Below, piece after piece: positions 25,592 through 34,438 of a DNA stretch of 64,000 nt. This DNA comes from Acidobacteriota bacterium (GTDB lineage: Bacteria; Acidobacteriota; Aminicenantia; Aminicenantales; Saccharicenantaceae): the NCBI GenBank assembly GCA_022711665.1, contig JAKLEN010000001.1:369179-433178 (forward strand), written 5' to 3'. The notes beneath the pieces are model-generated. The model searched no databases. It saw only the letters and a list, made by a program, of their open reading frames with translations, and was not told the DNA's origin. The translations under genes were made by a program, and so were the position numbers. Every line of letters begins with the position of its first letter. Positions within the stretch are counted from its first letter, which is position 1.

Positions 25592-27013
25592 TCAGGACTT
25601 CGGCAGATACCAGCAGATGACCTTGGGCTCGGTCATCTCCTGAAGGGAGAACTTGATGCCCTCGCGGCCGAGGCCCGAGTTCTTGACGCCTCCGAAGGGC
25701 ATGGAGTCCAGCCGGTAATCGGTCGAGTCGTTGATCATGACCCCGCCGCAGTCCAGGCCGTAGGCCAGCTTGAAGGCCATGTCGACGTCCCGGGTGAACA
25801 GGGCGGCGTGAAGGCCGTAGGCGATGCCGTTGGCCTCGGCCAGGGCCTGGTCGGCGTCGTCCACCTGGTAGAGGTTGACGGTCGGGCCGAAGACCTCTTC
25901 GGCGTGGACCTTGGCCGTCTTCGGGACGTTCTCGAGGACGGTGGGCTCTAGGAGCGCGCCCTCCCGCCGTCTGCCGGCCAGGACCCTGGCCCCGGCCTTC
26001 TCCGCCTCCCGGACCCAGCCTTCGAGCCGCCGGGCCTCGCCCTCGGTGATCATCGGGCCCATGTCCGTCTCTTCCTTGAGCTTGTCGCCGATCTTGTAGC
26101 CCCGGGTGATCTCCACGAAGCGCTTCCTGAAAGGCTCGTAGACGTCCCGGTGGACGTAGATGCGCTGGACGCCGATGCAGTTCTGGCCGGCGGCCCAGAA
26201 GGCGCCGGAGACGCACGTCTCGGCCGCCCACTCGATGTCGGCGTCCCGCCAGACGATGACCGGCGAATTGGAGCCGAGCTCCATGCCGATCTTCTTCAGG
26301 CCGGCCAGCTTGGTGATGCGCAGCCCCGCCTCGACGCCGCCGGTGAAGGAGATCATACGCGGCCGGGGGTCGGCGACCAGGGCGTCGCCGATCTCGGCGC
26401 CGTAGCCGGTGATGACCTGCATGATGAGCGGCGGCAGGCCGGCTTCCATGAAGGCCTCGACCAGCTTGATGCCCGACAGCGGCGTGACCGTGGCCGGCTT
26501 GAGCACGACGGAGTTACCGGCCGCGACGGCCGGGCCCAGCTTGTGGGCGACGAGGTTCAGGGGGTCGTTGAACGGCGTGATGGCCAGGACGATGCCGATG
26601 GGCACGCGCTCGTAATAGCCGCGCCGCTTCTCCCCGCCCGGGAAAGAGCTGAAGGGGATGGTCTCGCCCTGGATGCGCTTGGCCTCCTCGGCCGAGGCCG
26701 TCAGGGTGTTGACGCAGCGCCGGGCTTCCTTGCGGGCCTCGCGGATAGTCTTGGAGCCCTCCCGGGCGATGGTCGTCGCGAAGTCCTCGAGGCGGCCCTC
26801 CACGATCCGGGCCGTCCGGAACAGGACCTGGGCCCGGTCGTAGACGGTCATCCTCCGGGCGGTCTCGAAGCCTTCGGCCGCCGCGGCCATGGCCTTGTCC
26901 GCGTCCGCCGCGTCGGCGCGCGGCACCGTATCGATCAGGGAGTTGTCGAAGGGGTCGCGGACCTCGATGGCTTTCGCCCGGTCCACCCACTCGCCGGCCA
27001 AGAGCATCTTCAT
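25592..27013 (-). CDS. NAD(P)-dependent aldehyde dehydrogenase
   Basis: 473 residues, complete aldehyde dehydrogenase fold. Motifs: ITPFNDPLNLVAHKLGPA, VVLKPATVTPLSG, FTGGVEAGLRI (NAD-binding), the general base in MELGSNSPVIV and the catalytic Cys in GQNCIGVQRIYVH. The MELGSN form and overall layout are closest to the lactaldehyde/glyceraldehyde-3-phosphate (GapN-like) dehydrogenases. Substrate is not determined; given the RhaD-like aldolase nearby, lactaldehyde oxidation is one option. Convergent with the pruA-like gene, three bases apart. The start codon follows a GAGGAGAACGACC ribosome binding site. Confidence 0.85.
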   Translation of the reverse strand: MKMLLAGEWVDRAKAIEVRDPFDNSLIDTVPRADAADADKAMAAAAEGFETARRMTVYDRAQVLFRTARIVEGRLEDFATTIAREGSKTIREARKEARRCVNTLTASAEEAKRIQGETIPFSSFPGGEKRRGYYERVPIGIVLAITPFNDPLNLVAHKLGPAVAAGNSVVLKPATVTPLSGIKLVEAFMEAGLPPLIMQVITGYGAEIGDALVADPRPRMISFTGGVEAGLRITKLAGLKKIGMELGSNSPVIVWRDADIEWAAETCVSGAFWAAGQNCIGVQRIYVHRDVYEPFRKRFVEITRGYKIGDKLKEETDMGPMITEGEARRLEGWVREAEKAGARVLAGRRREGALLEPTVLENVPKTAKVHAEEVFGPTVNLYQVDDADQALAEANGIAYGLHAALFTRDVDMAFKLAYGLDCGGVMINDSTDYRLDSMPFGGVKNSGLGREGIKFSLQEMTEPKVICWYLPKS

Positions 27014-27166
27014 GGTCGTTCTCCTCGCCTCTCCGGATGGCCTCCCGGATAGCCGCCGGGGGCCCGGGGCAACGGGGGAATACTACCGGCAGCGCCGTCG
27101 GCCTGTCAAGGACGCGCCGGGCCGCCGCGGTTGAATTCGCCCGGGGCTTCCTTTACAATCGGCCCG

Positions 27167-28429
27167 ATGGAAAAGCTCGTCATCCGCGGCAATCCCGGCC
27201 TCCGCCTCGGGGGCGAGGCGCGCATGAGCGGGGCCAAGAACGCCGTTCTGCCGGCCATCGCCGCCTCGCTCCTGACAAGCGAAGAGGTCCGCCTGACCAA
27301 CGTCCCCCGGGTCAAGGACGTCGAGACCATGATGACGCTCGTCGACGACCTCGGCGGCTCCCACCTGGCCGAGGGCGACGCCGTCTCCCTGCGCGTCCCC
27401 CGGATCCGCTCCGACGAGGCCTCGTACGACCTCGTCCGGGCCATGCGCGCCTCCGTCCTCGTCCTCGGCCCGCTGGTGGCCCGCTTCGGCAAGGCCGTCG
27501 TCGCCCTGCCCGGCGGATGCGCCATCGGCTCGCGGCCGGTCAACCTCCATATCGCCGGGCTGCAAAAGCTCGGCGCCAGGATCGCGCTGGAGCACGGCTA
27601 CATCCGGGCCGAGGCCGACCGCCTGCGCGGCGCCGAGATCGAGTTCGAAAAGAAGACCGTCACCGGCACGGAGAACCTGCTCATGGCCGCCGCCCTGGCC
27701 AAGGGCGAAACGGTCCTCCGCAACTGCGCCCGCGAGCCCGAGGTCGCGGACCTGGCCGAGCTGCTCAACAAAATGGGCGCCAGGATCGATTGGCCCGACC
27801 CGGAAACGGCCCGCATCCGCGGCGTCAGGGAGCTCGGCGGTGCGGCGCACGCCATCATCCCCGACCGCATCGAGACCGGGACCTTCCTTGTCGCCGGGGC
27901 CCTGACGGCCGGCGACTTCGCCGTCCGCGGCGTCGTTCCCGAGCACGTCGAGAGCGTCGTCGCCAGGCTTCGGGCCTCCGGGGCTTCCGTCGAGCCCGAG
28001 GGCGCGGACGCCCTTCGCGTCGCCGGCGCGGCCGAGGTCCGGCCCCAGGACATCGCCACCTCGCCCTACCCCGGCTTCCCCACGGACATGCAGGCCCAGA
28101 TGATGGTCCTCCTGACCCAGGCCGCCGGCACCTCGATCATCACCGAGACCATCTTCGACCGCCGCTTCTCCCACGTCAACGAGCTCGTCCGCCTGGGCGC
28201 CTCGATCGAGGTCCAGGGCGACAGGGCCGTGATCAAGGGCCGGACCCCGCTCTCCGGGGCCGAGGTCGTGGCCACGGACCTGCGCGCCTCGGCCGCCCTC
28301 GTCCTGGCCGGCCTGGTCGCCTCCGGCGAAACGGTCGTGACCGAGATCGAGCACCTCGACCGGGGCTACGAGCGGATCGAGGAGAAGCTCGGCGGCCTCG
28401 GCGCCTCGATCGAGAGGATCCGGTCGTGA
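27167..28429 (+). CDS. murA: UDP-N-acetylglucosamine 1-carboxyvinyltransferase
   Basis: 420 residues, normal MurA length. Transfers enolpyruvate from PEP to UDP-GlcNAc, the first committed step of peptidoglycan synthesis. Visible: substrate-binding KNAVLPAIAA (residue 22-ish Lys/Asn), the catalytic loop PGGCAIGSRPVNLH with the Cys that fosfomycin alkylates, PYPGFPTDMQAQMM and the C-terminal RGYERIEEKLGGLGA. The Cys rather than Asp predicts fosfomycin sensitivity of the enzyme. The ATG at 27167 begins MEKLVIRGN. It heads an operon with HIT, NYN and DUF2520 genes. Confidence 0.95.
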   Translation: MEKLVIRGNPGLRLGGEARMSGAKNAVLPAIAASLLTSEEVRLTNVPRVKDVETMMTLVDDLGGSHLAEGDAVSLRVPRIRSDEASYDLVRAMRASVLVLGPLVARFGKAVVALPGGCAIGSRPVNLHIAGLQKLGARIALEHGYIRAEADRLRGAEIEFEKKTVTGTENLLMAAALAKGETVLRNCAREPEVADLAELLNKMGARIDWPDPETARIRGVRELGGAAHAIIPDRIETGTFLVAGALTAGDFAVRGVVPEHVESVVARLRASGASVEPEGADALRVAGAAEVRPQDIATSPYPGFPTDMQAQMMVLLTQAAGTSIITETIFDRRFSHVNELVRLGASIEVQGDRAVIKGRTPLSGAEVVATDLRASAALVLAGLVASGETVVTEIEHLDRGYERIEEKLGGLGASIERIRS

Positions 28430-28782
28430 CCTCCCCCGCCGACGGCTGCCTCTTCTGCCGCATCGTCCGTCGGGAGCTCCCGGCCAGGGTCCTGTTCGAG
28501 GACGGCCGCCTGTTCGCCTTCGAGGACGTCCGGCCCCAGGCCCCGGCCCATTTCCTGGTCGTCCCGAAGGAGCATTTCGCCTCGCTGGCCGATATCCCGG
28601 CGGGGCGGGAAGGCCTGCTCGGCGAGATCCTGCTGCGGGCCCGGACGATCGCCGGAGAGAAGGGCCTGGCCGGCAGCGGCTACCGCATCGTCCTGAACAC
28701 GGGAGCCGAAGCCGGCCAGTCGGTCTTCCACATCCACTTCCACGTCCTCGGCGGCCGGCCTCTCGGCTGGCCCCCGGGGTGA
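28426..28782 (+). CDS. HIT family nucleotide-binding hydrolase
   Basis: 118 residues from a GTG at 28426 that overlaps the murA stop by four bases. The N-terminus has the zinc-type CLFCRIVRRELPARVLFED and the C-terminus the histidine triad HIHFHVLGG. These are features of the HinT/PKCI branch, which hydrolyses purine nucleoside phosphoramidates. Small cytoplasmic protein. Translation is probably coupled to murA. Confidence 0.93.
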   Translation: MTSPADGCLFCRIVRRELPARVLFEDGRLFAFEDVRPQAPAHFLVVPKEHFASLADIPAGREGLLGEILLRARTIAGEKGLAGSGYRIVLNTGAEAGQSVFHIHFHVLGGRPLGWPPG

Positions 28783-28810
28783 CGCGGGGACGCCCCGGCG
28801 GCGGCGCGCC

Positions 28811-29287
28811 ATGGCCTATCTCATCGACGGCAACAACCTCCTCGGCCGCATCGCGCCGCACGAGCTGCGCGAGCGGACGGGCCGCGAGGGCCTCGTCTCC
28901 CGGCTGCTGGCCTTCCAGCGCGTCACCCGGACGCGCATCCATCTGGTCTTCGACGGCAATCCCGAGGCGACGCCGACCGACATCGCCGTCAACCCCAAGT
29001 TCGTCATCCACTACCCCGGCGAGGGCGGCAGCGCCGACGACGTCATCCGGGAAATGATCGCCGCCCAGACCGACAAGCGCGGCTTCTTCGTCGTCAGCTC
29101 CGACCGGGCCATCCGCGACCAGGCCCGGAAGAAGGGCCTGACCGCCGTGACCTCGGACGTCTTCGCCCGCGAGCTCAAGGCGGCCCTCAAGGAAGGCCGG
29201 AAGAGGCGCGAGCTCGACAAGCGGACCGAGGCGCCGACCGACCTCGAGATAGATCTCTGGGACGAGGTCTTCAGGGCCAAGCCATGA
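28811..29287 (+). CDS. NYN domain (YacP-like) RNase family protein
   Basis: 158 residues. A PIN-like NYN domain: YLIDGNNLLG at the start, LVFDGNP, GSADDVIREMIAAQ and FFVVSSDRAIRDQARKKG, giving the conserved acidic residues for metal binding. YacP/Rae1 family members are ribosome-associated or free endoribonucleases. It lies 28 bases after the HIT gene and overlaps the next start by four bases. Confidence 0.85.
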   Translation: MAYLIDGNNLLGRIAPHELRERTGREGLVSRLLAFQRVTRTRIHLVFDGNPEATPTDIAVNPKFVIHYPGEGGSADDVIREMIAAQTDKRGFFVVSSDRAIRDQARKKGLTAVTSDVFARELKAALKEGRKRRELDKRTEAPTDLEIDLWDEVFRAKP

Positions 29288-30150
29288 GGGCCTTCTCGAT
29301 CGTCGGGGCGGGACGGCTGGGAACGACGCTGGCCGCGGCCCTCGTCCGCCGCGGCTGGATGCTCGAGGCCGTCGTCGACCGGGACGCCCGGGCGGCGCGC
29401 CGGAGCCGCCGCCTCCTCGGCCGGGGGCGGGCCTCGACCTCGTTCTCTGCAGTGGCCGCGGCGAAGGGCCTGGTCATCGTCGCCGTGCCCGACGATTCCG
29501 TCGGACGGGCGGCGGCGGCCCTGGCCGGCGCCGGCGGGTCCTGGACGGGCCGGGTCGTTCTGCACACGAGCGGTCTCGTCCCCTCCGCCGCCCTCGCGCC
29601 GCTCGGTTGCCGCGGCGCGGCCGTCGGCTCCCTTCATCCGATCCAGGCCTTCCCGCGCCGGGACCTGCCCGCCTCGGTCTTCGCCGGCGTCACCTGGGGG
29701 CTCGAAGGAGATGCCGCGGCCGTCGAGACCGGCTGCAGGATCGTCCGCTCGCTCCGCGGCCGCGTCCTCCTCCTGGCCGCCGGGGACAAGCCGCTCTACC
29801 ACGCCGCCTGCGCCCTGGCTTCGAACGCGCTCGTCGCCCTGGAATGGACGGCCGCCGGCCTCCTCGAGGGGGCCGGATTGGACGCCCCGACCGCAGCCGC
29901 GGCACTGGAGCCCCTGCTGCAAGGAACTTTACAGAACGTAAAATCGCTTGGCCTGGAAGGGGCCCTGACCGGGCCCATCCTCAGGGGGGATGTGGAGACG
30001 GTGCGCCGTCATCTGGAGGCCCTCCGGGGGAGGCCGGAAGAGAGGGCGGTCTATGCCGCCCTCGGGAAAAGGATCCTGCGGCTGGCCGCAAAGAGGGGCC
30101 TGGCGCCCGGCCGGATCAGATCATTGAGGCGTCTGCTCGAAGGTAGATGA
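29284..30150 (+). CDS. Rossmann-fold and DUF2520 domain protein
   Basis: 288 residues. An N-terminal NAD(P)-binding Rossmann fold (FSIVGAGRLGTTLAAALVRRG) is followed by a helical DUF2520 domain (YHAACALASNALVALEWTA, PLLQGTLQNVKSLGLEGALT, GPILRGDVETVRRHLEAL). The layout is like pyrroline-5-carboxylate reductase or ketopantoate reductase, but the substrate of this family is unknown. The start overlaps the NYN gene (ATGA). Its 3' end overlaps murB, convergent, by 35 bases. Confidence 0.88.
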   Translation: MRAFSIVGAGRLGTTLAAALVRRGWMLEAVVDRDARAARRSRRLLGRGRASTSFSAVAAAKGLVIVAVPDDSVGRAAAALAGAGGSWTGRVVLHTSGLVPSAALAPLGCRGAAVGSLHPIQAFPRRDLPASVFAGVTWGLEGDAAAVETGCRIVRSLRGRVLLLAAGDKPLYHAACALASNALVALEWTAAGLLEGAGLDAPTAAAALEPLLQGTLQNVKSLGLEGALTGPILRGDVETVRRHLEALRGRPEERAVYAALGKRILRLAAKRGLAPGRIRSLRRLLEGR

Positions 30151-31054
30151 CCTCTTCCTCGAGCCTCAGGCCGAACTTCCGCTCGACCAGGTCCTTGAGC
30201 TCCGCGGCCAGGGCCAGGACGTCGGCGGCCCGGGCGTTGCCCTTGTTGACGAGGAAGTTGCAGTGGACGTCCGAGACGGCCGCGTCCCCCACCGACAGGC
30301 CCCTGGCGCCGGCCTGGTCGAGGAGCTGCCCGGCCGCGATGCGGGCCCCCGTCGCCGAACAGGAGTTCTTGAAGTAGCTGCCGGCGCAGGCCGTGCCATG
30401 GGGCGGGTGCTTGGCCCAGCGCCGGCCGAGGATCTCCTTGATCCGGGTCTCCGATTCGGCCTTGTCCCCCGGCGTGCACAGCAGGGCCGCCTTGAGGACG
30501 ATCCCCGGCTTCTTCTTGAGGACCGAGTCCCGGTAGCCGAAAGCCAGGTTCTCCCTGGTCACGGTTTTGCGCTCCCCGTCGGGCCAGAGGATGGTGGCCC
30601 AGCGGACGAAGTCCCCGATGCTCCAGCCATAGGCCCCGGCGTTGCCGTAGATCGCCCCGCCGACCGTTCCCGGGATGCCGGCCAGGAATTCCAGGCCGGT
30701 GAGCCCCTCGGCCACGGCCGTGCTCAAAACCCGGGAGAGGCTCGTCCCCGAGAGGACGTTCAGGCAGGAGCCTTCGCGCCGGATGCCCTCGAGGCGGTTG
30801 CGGATGATGAGGCCCCGGTAGCCGGCGTCGTCGAAGAGCAGGTTGTAGCCTCCTCCGATGACGTAGAAGGGGAATTTCTCGGCGAAGGCCACGGAGACCG
30901 CCCTGGCCAGCTCCTCCTCGTCCAGGGCTTCGAAGAACAGGTCGGCCGGCCCGCCGATGCCGAAGTTGGACAGGGCGGACAGGGGCACGTTCTTCGAGGG
31001 GGCGGTCCCCACCCTCTCGAGGAAGGCCTTTTCAAAAGCGCTTTTGCGGTCCAC
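30116..31054 (-). CDS. murB: UDP-N-acetylenolpyruvoylglucosamine reductase
   Basis: 312 residues from a GTG at 31054. A FAD enzyme that reduces UDP-GlcNAc-enolpyruvate to UDP-MurNAc. Motifs: SNFGIGGPADLFFEA, YVIGGGYNLLFDD (FAD binding), GLEFLAGIPGTVGGAIYGNA, FGYRDSVLKKKPG with the active-site Tyr/Arg, and CAGSYFKNSCSATGARI carrying the catalytic Ser. The short form lacking the YD...YV insert fits the type II enzyme. The start is uncertain: TATAAT ends only six bases before the GTG, which would make a leaderless mRNA; a longer start at 31081 has no ribosome binding site. Confidence 0.9.
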   Translation of the reverse strand: MDRKSAFEKAFLERVGTAPSKNVPLSALSNFGIGGPADLFFEALDEEELARAVSVAFAEKFPFYVIGGGYNLLFDDAGYRGLIIRNRLEGIRREGSCLNVLSGTSLSRVLSTAVAEGLTGLEFLAGIPGTVGGAIYGNAGAYGWSIGDFVRWATILWPDGERKTVTRENLAFGYRDSVLKKKPGIVLKAALLCTPGDKAESETRIKEILGRRWAKHPPHGTACAGSYFKNSCSATGARIAAGQLLDQAGARGLSVGDAAVSDVHCNFLVNKGNARAADVLALAAELKDLVERKFGLRLEEEVIYLRADASMI

Positions 31055-31118
31055 GGCCCTATTATACGCCTGCTTTGGCATACTTTTTGCTATAATTTGG
31101 ATGTGACCAAAGGAATCA

Positions 31119-31148
31119 TTGACAAAGACCAAGAAGCCGGAATATCAT
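31119..31148 (+). promoter_or_regulatory. Promoter of the TPR protein gene
   Basis: A perfect TTGACA (31119-31124) and TATCAT (31143-31148), 18 bases apart, 30 bases before the ATG. A second promoter-like block (TGCTATAAT at 31088-31096) lies upstream. Confidence 0.6.
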
Positions 31149-31177
31149 CGCTTAAATTCTGCGAGAGAGGTCAAGGA

Positions 31178-32329
31178 ATGAAAAGGACACTGTTCGCGAC
31201 CGTGACCATGATCCTCGTTCTGGCCGGCTTGGCCGTGGCCCAGGGCGCCGACGAGGAATACCTCAAGGCCATGCAGCTTTCGGATAACTGCCAGAAGGCC
31301 AAGGCCCTGGAGGCCTACCTGGCCAAGTACGCCGGGCAGGGCACGACCAACGAGCACTGGGCCAACGCCTACTTCTGCCTGACGCCCTGCGCCTCCACCG
31401 ATCCGGTCAAGGCCGCCGCGGCCGGCGAGAAGGCCCTGACGATGCAGGGCATCGACAACGACACCAAGGTCCAGCTCCTGGCCACCATCCCGTCCCTCTA
31501 CAACAAGGCCGGGCAGGCCGACAAGGCCGACGCCGCGGCCCAAAAGCTCATCGACTTCGGCAAGGGCCAGAGCAACGCCGACCTCTCCGCCAAGCTCCAG
31601 GCCGGCGGCTATGTCATGATCGGCCAGTTCGCCGAGAAGTCCGGCGACGTCGGCAAGGCCGCCGAGAACTATATCAAGGCCTACGGCATCTACAAGAACC
31701 CGACGATCTCCAAGCAGCTCAACGGCCTGGCCTCTTCCCTCTACAAGAGCGGCAAGTTCGCCGAAGCCGAGCAGGTCTTCCGCCAGTTCTACGCCTCCGA
31801 CAAGGGCCCCGAGAGCGCCGCGCTGCTCGGCCAGACGCTCTACAAGCAGGGCAAGGTCGACGAAGCCCTGGCCATCTACAAGGAAGGCTACGCCAAGAGG
31901 CGGACCGCCTCGCTGGCCCAGAACATCGCCGTCCTCCTCAACGCCCAGGTCAAGACCGACCCGTCCAAGACGATGGAGGCCGTGACGGCCAACATCGAGG
32001 CCGGGCTGCTCATTCCGGCCCAGCAGAAGAATTTCCTGGGCATGGCCCAGAACCTCTTCGTCGGCCAGGACAAGGCCCTGGCCTCGAGCTATGCCAAGAT
32101 CGAGGAGCACAAGAAGGCCATCGAGGAGTTCAACAAGACCATCGACCAGAAGTTCGCCAATAAGACCGAGGACGATCTCTCCGACAGCGACAAGCGCCTG
32201 CTCAAGACGCTCAACGCCAACATCGAGGCCGAGAACCAGGCCATCGTCCAGATCCAGGCCAGCCAGAAGGACGTCCTGGCCAAGTTCAACGCCCTCGTCG
32301 CCCAGGTCAAGGCCCGGATGGGCAAGTAA
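31178..32329 (+). CDS. Exported TPR-repeat protein
   Basis: 383 residues with a signal peptide (MKRTLFATVTMILVLAGLAVAQG). Tetratricopeptide-like helix pairs run through residues about 30-280 (for example KSGKFAEAEQVFRQFYASDK, YKQGKVDEALAIYKEGYAKR). The last 90 residues are a charged helical, probably coiled-coil, region ending in KARMGK. It is a probable protein-protein interaction scaffold in the envelope. Partner unknown. Upstream of ligA by about 90 bases, which need not be the same transcript. Confidence 0.75.
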   Translation: MKRTLFATVTMILVLAGLAVAQGADEEYLKAMQLSDNCQKAKALEAYLAKYAGQGTTNEHWANAYFCLTPCASTDPVKAAAAGEKALTMQGIDNDTKVQLLATIPSLYNKAGQADKADAAAQKLIDFGKGQSNADLSAKLQAGGYVMIGQFAEKSGDVGKAAENYIKAYGIYKNPTISKQLNGLASSLYKSGKFAEAEQVFRQFYASDKGPESAALLGQTLYKQGKVDEALAIYKEGYAKRRTASLAQNIAVLLNAQVKTDPSKTMEAVTANIEAGLLIPAQQKNFLGMAQNLFVGQDKALASSYAKIEEHKKAIEEFNKTIDQKFANKTEDDLSDSDKRLLKTLNANIEAENQAIVQIQASQKDVLAKFNALVAQVKARMGK

Positions 32330-32422
32330 GGCTTCCGTCGTCCGACCGGTCCGGGACGCCCGCCGTTCCGTCCCGTCGGGGGCGGCGACGGGGAGTCCTC
32401 GATAGATAGAAGGAGGGTTGAC

Positions 32423-34432
32423 GTGTCCTCCTCCACCGCCGGGGCCAGGGAGCGCGCCCGGGCTGAAGCGCTCCGCCGCCAGATCGTCTACCACGAGCGG
32501 AAGTACTACGTCGACAACGACCCCCAGGTCTCCGACGAGGAATTCGACCGGCTCGTCCGCGAGCTCCGCGACCTCGAGGCCCGCTTCCCCGAGCTTATTA
32601 CGCCGGAGTCCCCGACGCAGCGGGTCGGCGAGCGGCCCGTCGAGGGCTTCGCCTCGGTCGTCCACCGGACGCCGATGATGAGCATCGACAACGGCTACGG
32701 CGAGGACGACCTCCGCGAGTTCGACGAGCGCGTCCGCAAGCTTCTCCCGGGGCGGGCCGTCGCCTACACGGCCGAGCTCAAAATAGACGGCCTCGGCATC
32801 GCCCTAGTCTACCGCGGCGGCAAGCTGGCCCAGGCCGTCACCCGGGGCGACGGCGTCCGCGGCGACGACGTGACCGCCAACGTCCGGACCATCCGCTCCC
32901 TGCCCCTGGCCATCGACGCCCCCGGCGAGGTCGAGGCCCGCGGCGAGATCTATCTCCCCTTCAAGTCCTTCCAGGCCCTCAACCGGGACCGCGAGGAGGC
33001 CGGCGAGCCGCTGTTCGCCAACACCCGCAACGCGGCGGCCGGCTCCGTCCGCCTCCTCGATCCGCGGCTGGTCGCCGCCCGGAACCTCCGAGCTTTCCTC
33101 TATTACCTGTTCATCGACGGCCGCGAGGAGCCGACCCAATGGGGCTCCCTGCTCGAGCTGAAGAAGCTCGGCTTCCCGACCGACCCCCACTCGCGCCTGT
33201 GCCCGACGATCGACGACGTCCTGGCCTATTACCGGGAATGGACGGCCAAGCGGGACACGCTCGACTTCGACGCCGACGGCATCGTCATCAAGGTCGACGA
33301 CGCGGACGAGCGCCGGGACCTGGGGGCGACGGCCAAGTCGCCGCGCTGGGCCTTCGCCTACAAGTTCCCGGCCCGGCAGGCCACGACCCGGGTCAACGAC
33401 ATCGTCGTCCAGGTCGGCCGCACCGGCGCCCTGACGCCCGTGGCCGTTCTCGAGCCGGTCAAGCTGGCCGGGGTGACCATCAGCCGCTCGACCCTTCACA
33501 ACGAGGAGGAGCTGCGGCGCAAGGACATCCGGGTCGGCGATCACGTCCTTATCGAGCGCAGCGGCGACGTCATCCCCCAGGTCGTCTCGGTGATGATGGA
33601 CCGGCGGCCCCGCGGCGCCAGAAGGTTCGCCTGGCCCGGGCGCTGCCCCGTCTGCGGCTCGAAGATCTTCAAGCCCGAGGGCGAGGTCATCTCGCGCTGC
33701 GAGAACGCCTCGTGCCCGGCCCGGATCAGGGAATCCATCCTCCACTTCGCCGGGCGGCGGGCCATGGACATCAACGGCCTGGGCGAGGCGGTCGTCGATC
33801 AGCTCCTGGCGGCCAGGCTCGTCCGCTCCATTCCCGATCTCTACGGCCTGGAGCTCGACAAGCTGGCCGCCCTCGATCGCCTGGGGGCCAAGAGCGCCGG
33901 GAACCTCCTCGACGAGATCGAGGCCTCGAAATCGCGCGGCCTGGCCCGGCTCCTTTTCGCCCTGGGCATCCGGCACGTCGGGGAGCGGCTGGCCCAGACG
34001 CTGGCCGCCCGCTTCGGGTCGCTCGCGGCCCTGGAGAAGGCCGGCTCGGACGAGCTCGTCCAGGTCGAGGACGTCGGCCCCAAGGTGGCCGAGAGCATCA
34101 TCTTCTTCTTCGCCCAGCCGGAGAACCACGAGCTTATCGAACGGCTCCGCCGGACCGGCGTCGTCGAGCGGGCGGCGGCCGCCGCGGACGGGCCCCGGCC
34201 GCTGGCCGGCCAGGTCTTCGTCATCACCGGGACGCTCTCCGGCCTGAGCCGGGACGAAGCCCGCGGACTGCTCGAGGCCCGGGGCGCCGAGGTCGGGTCC
34301 TCGGTGACGCGGAAGACGACGGCCCTGATAGTCGGGGAATCGCCGGGCTCCAAGCTCGACCGGGCCAGGGAGCTCGGGGTGCGGACGATCGGCGAGAAGG
34401 AGTTCCGGGAGCTCGTCGGCCGCGAAGGGTAG
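32423..34432 (+). CDS. ligA: NAD-dependent DNA ligase
   Basis: 669 residues, full length. Joins DNA nicks in replication and repair with NAD+. Domains: Ia (YHERKYYVDNDPQVSDEEFD, residues about 18-37), adenylation domain with active-site Lys in AELKIDGLGIAL (about 115), OB fold, tetracysteine zinc finger (CPVCGSK and CENASCPARI, residues about 408-433), helix-hairpin-helix repeats and a C-terminal BRCT domain (GQVFVITGTLSGLSRDEARG). The GTG at 32423 has AAGGAGG upstream. No truncation is seen. Confidence 0.96.
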   Translation: MSSSTAGARERARAEALRRQIVYHERKYYVDNDPQVSDEEFDRLVRELRDLEARFPELITPESPTQRVGERPVEGFASVVHRTPMMSIDNGYGEDDLREFDERVRKLLPGRAVAYTAELKIDGLGIALVYRGGKLAQAVTRGDGVRGDDVTANVRTIRSLPLAIDAPGEVEARGEIYLPFKSFQALNRDREEAGEPLFANTRNAAAGSVRLLDPRLVAARNLRAFLYYLFIDGREEPTQWGSLLELKKLGFPTDPHSRLCPTIDDVLAYYREWTAKRDTLDFDADGIVIKVDDADERRDLGATAKSPRWAFAYKFPARQATTRVNDIVVQVGRTGALTPVAVLEPVKLAGVTISRSTLHNEEELRRKDIRVGDHVLIERSGDVIPQVVSVMMDRRPRGARRFAWPGRCPVCGSKIFKPEGEVISRCENASCPARIRESILHFAGRRAMDINGLGEAVVDQLLAARLVRSIPDLYGLELDKLAALDRLGAKSAGNLLDEIEASKSRGLARLLFALGIRHVGERLAQTLAARFGSLAALEKAGSDELVQVEDVGPKVAESIIFFFAQPENHELIERLRRTGVVERAAAAADGPRPLAGQVFVITGTLSGLSRDEARGLLEARGAEVGSSVTRKTTALIVGESPGSKLDRARELGVRTIGEKEFRELVGREG

Positions 34433-34438
34433 CGGCGC

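Noticed and set aside
31075..31091. A 16-of-17 match to the sigma-54 -24/-12 consensus (TTGGCATACTTTTTGCT) upstream of the TPR gene
   Set aside because: The same bases form an extended -10 (TGCTATAAT), a better sigma-70 promoter lies closer to the gene, and no enhancer-binding protein gene is nearby. Kept as a possibility, not a feature.
31055..31132. Longer murB start at 31132 or 31081
   Set aside because: The extra residues do not align with MurB and have no ribosome binding site; the GTG at 31054 gives the usual length.
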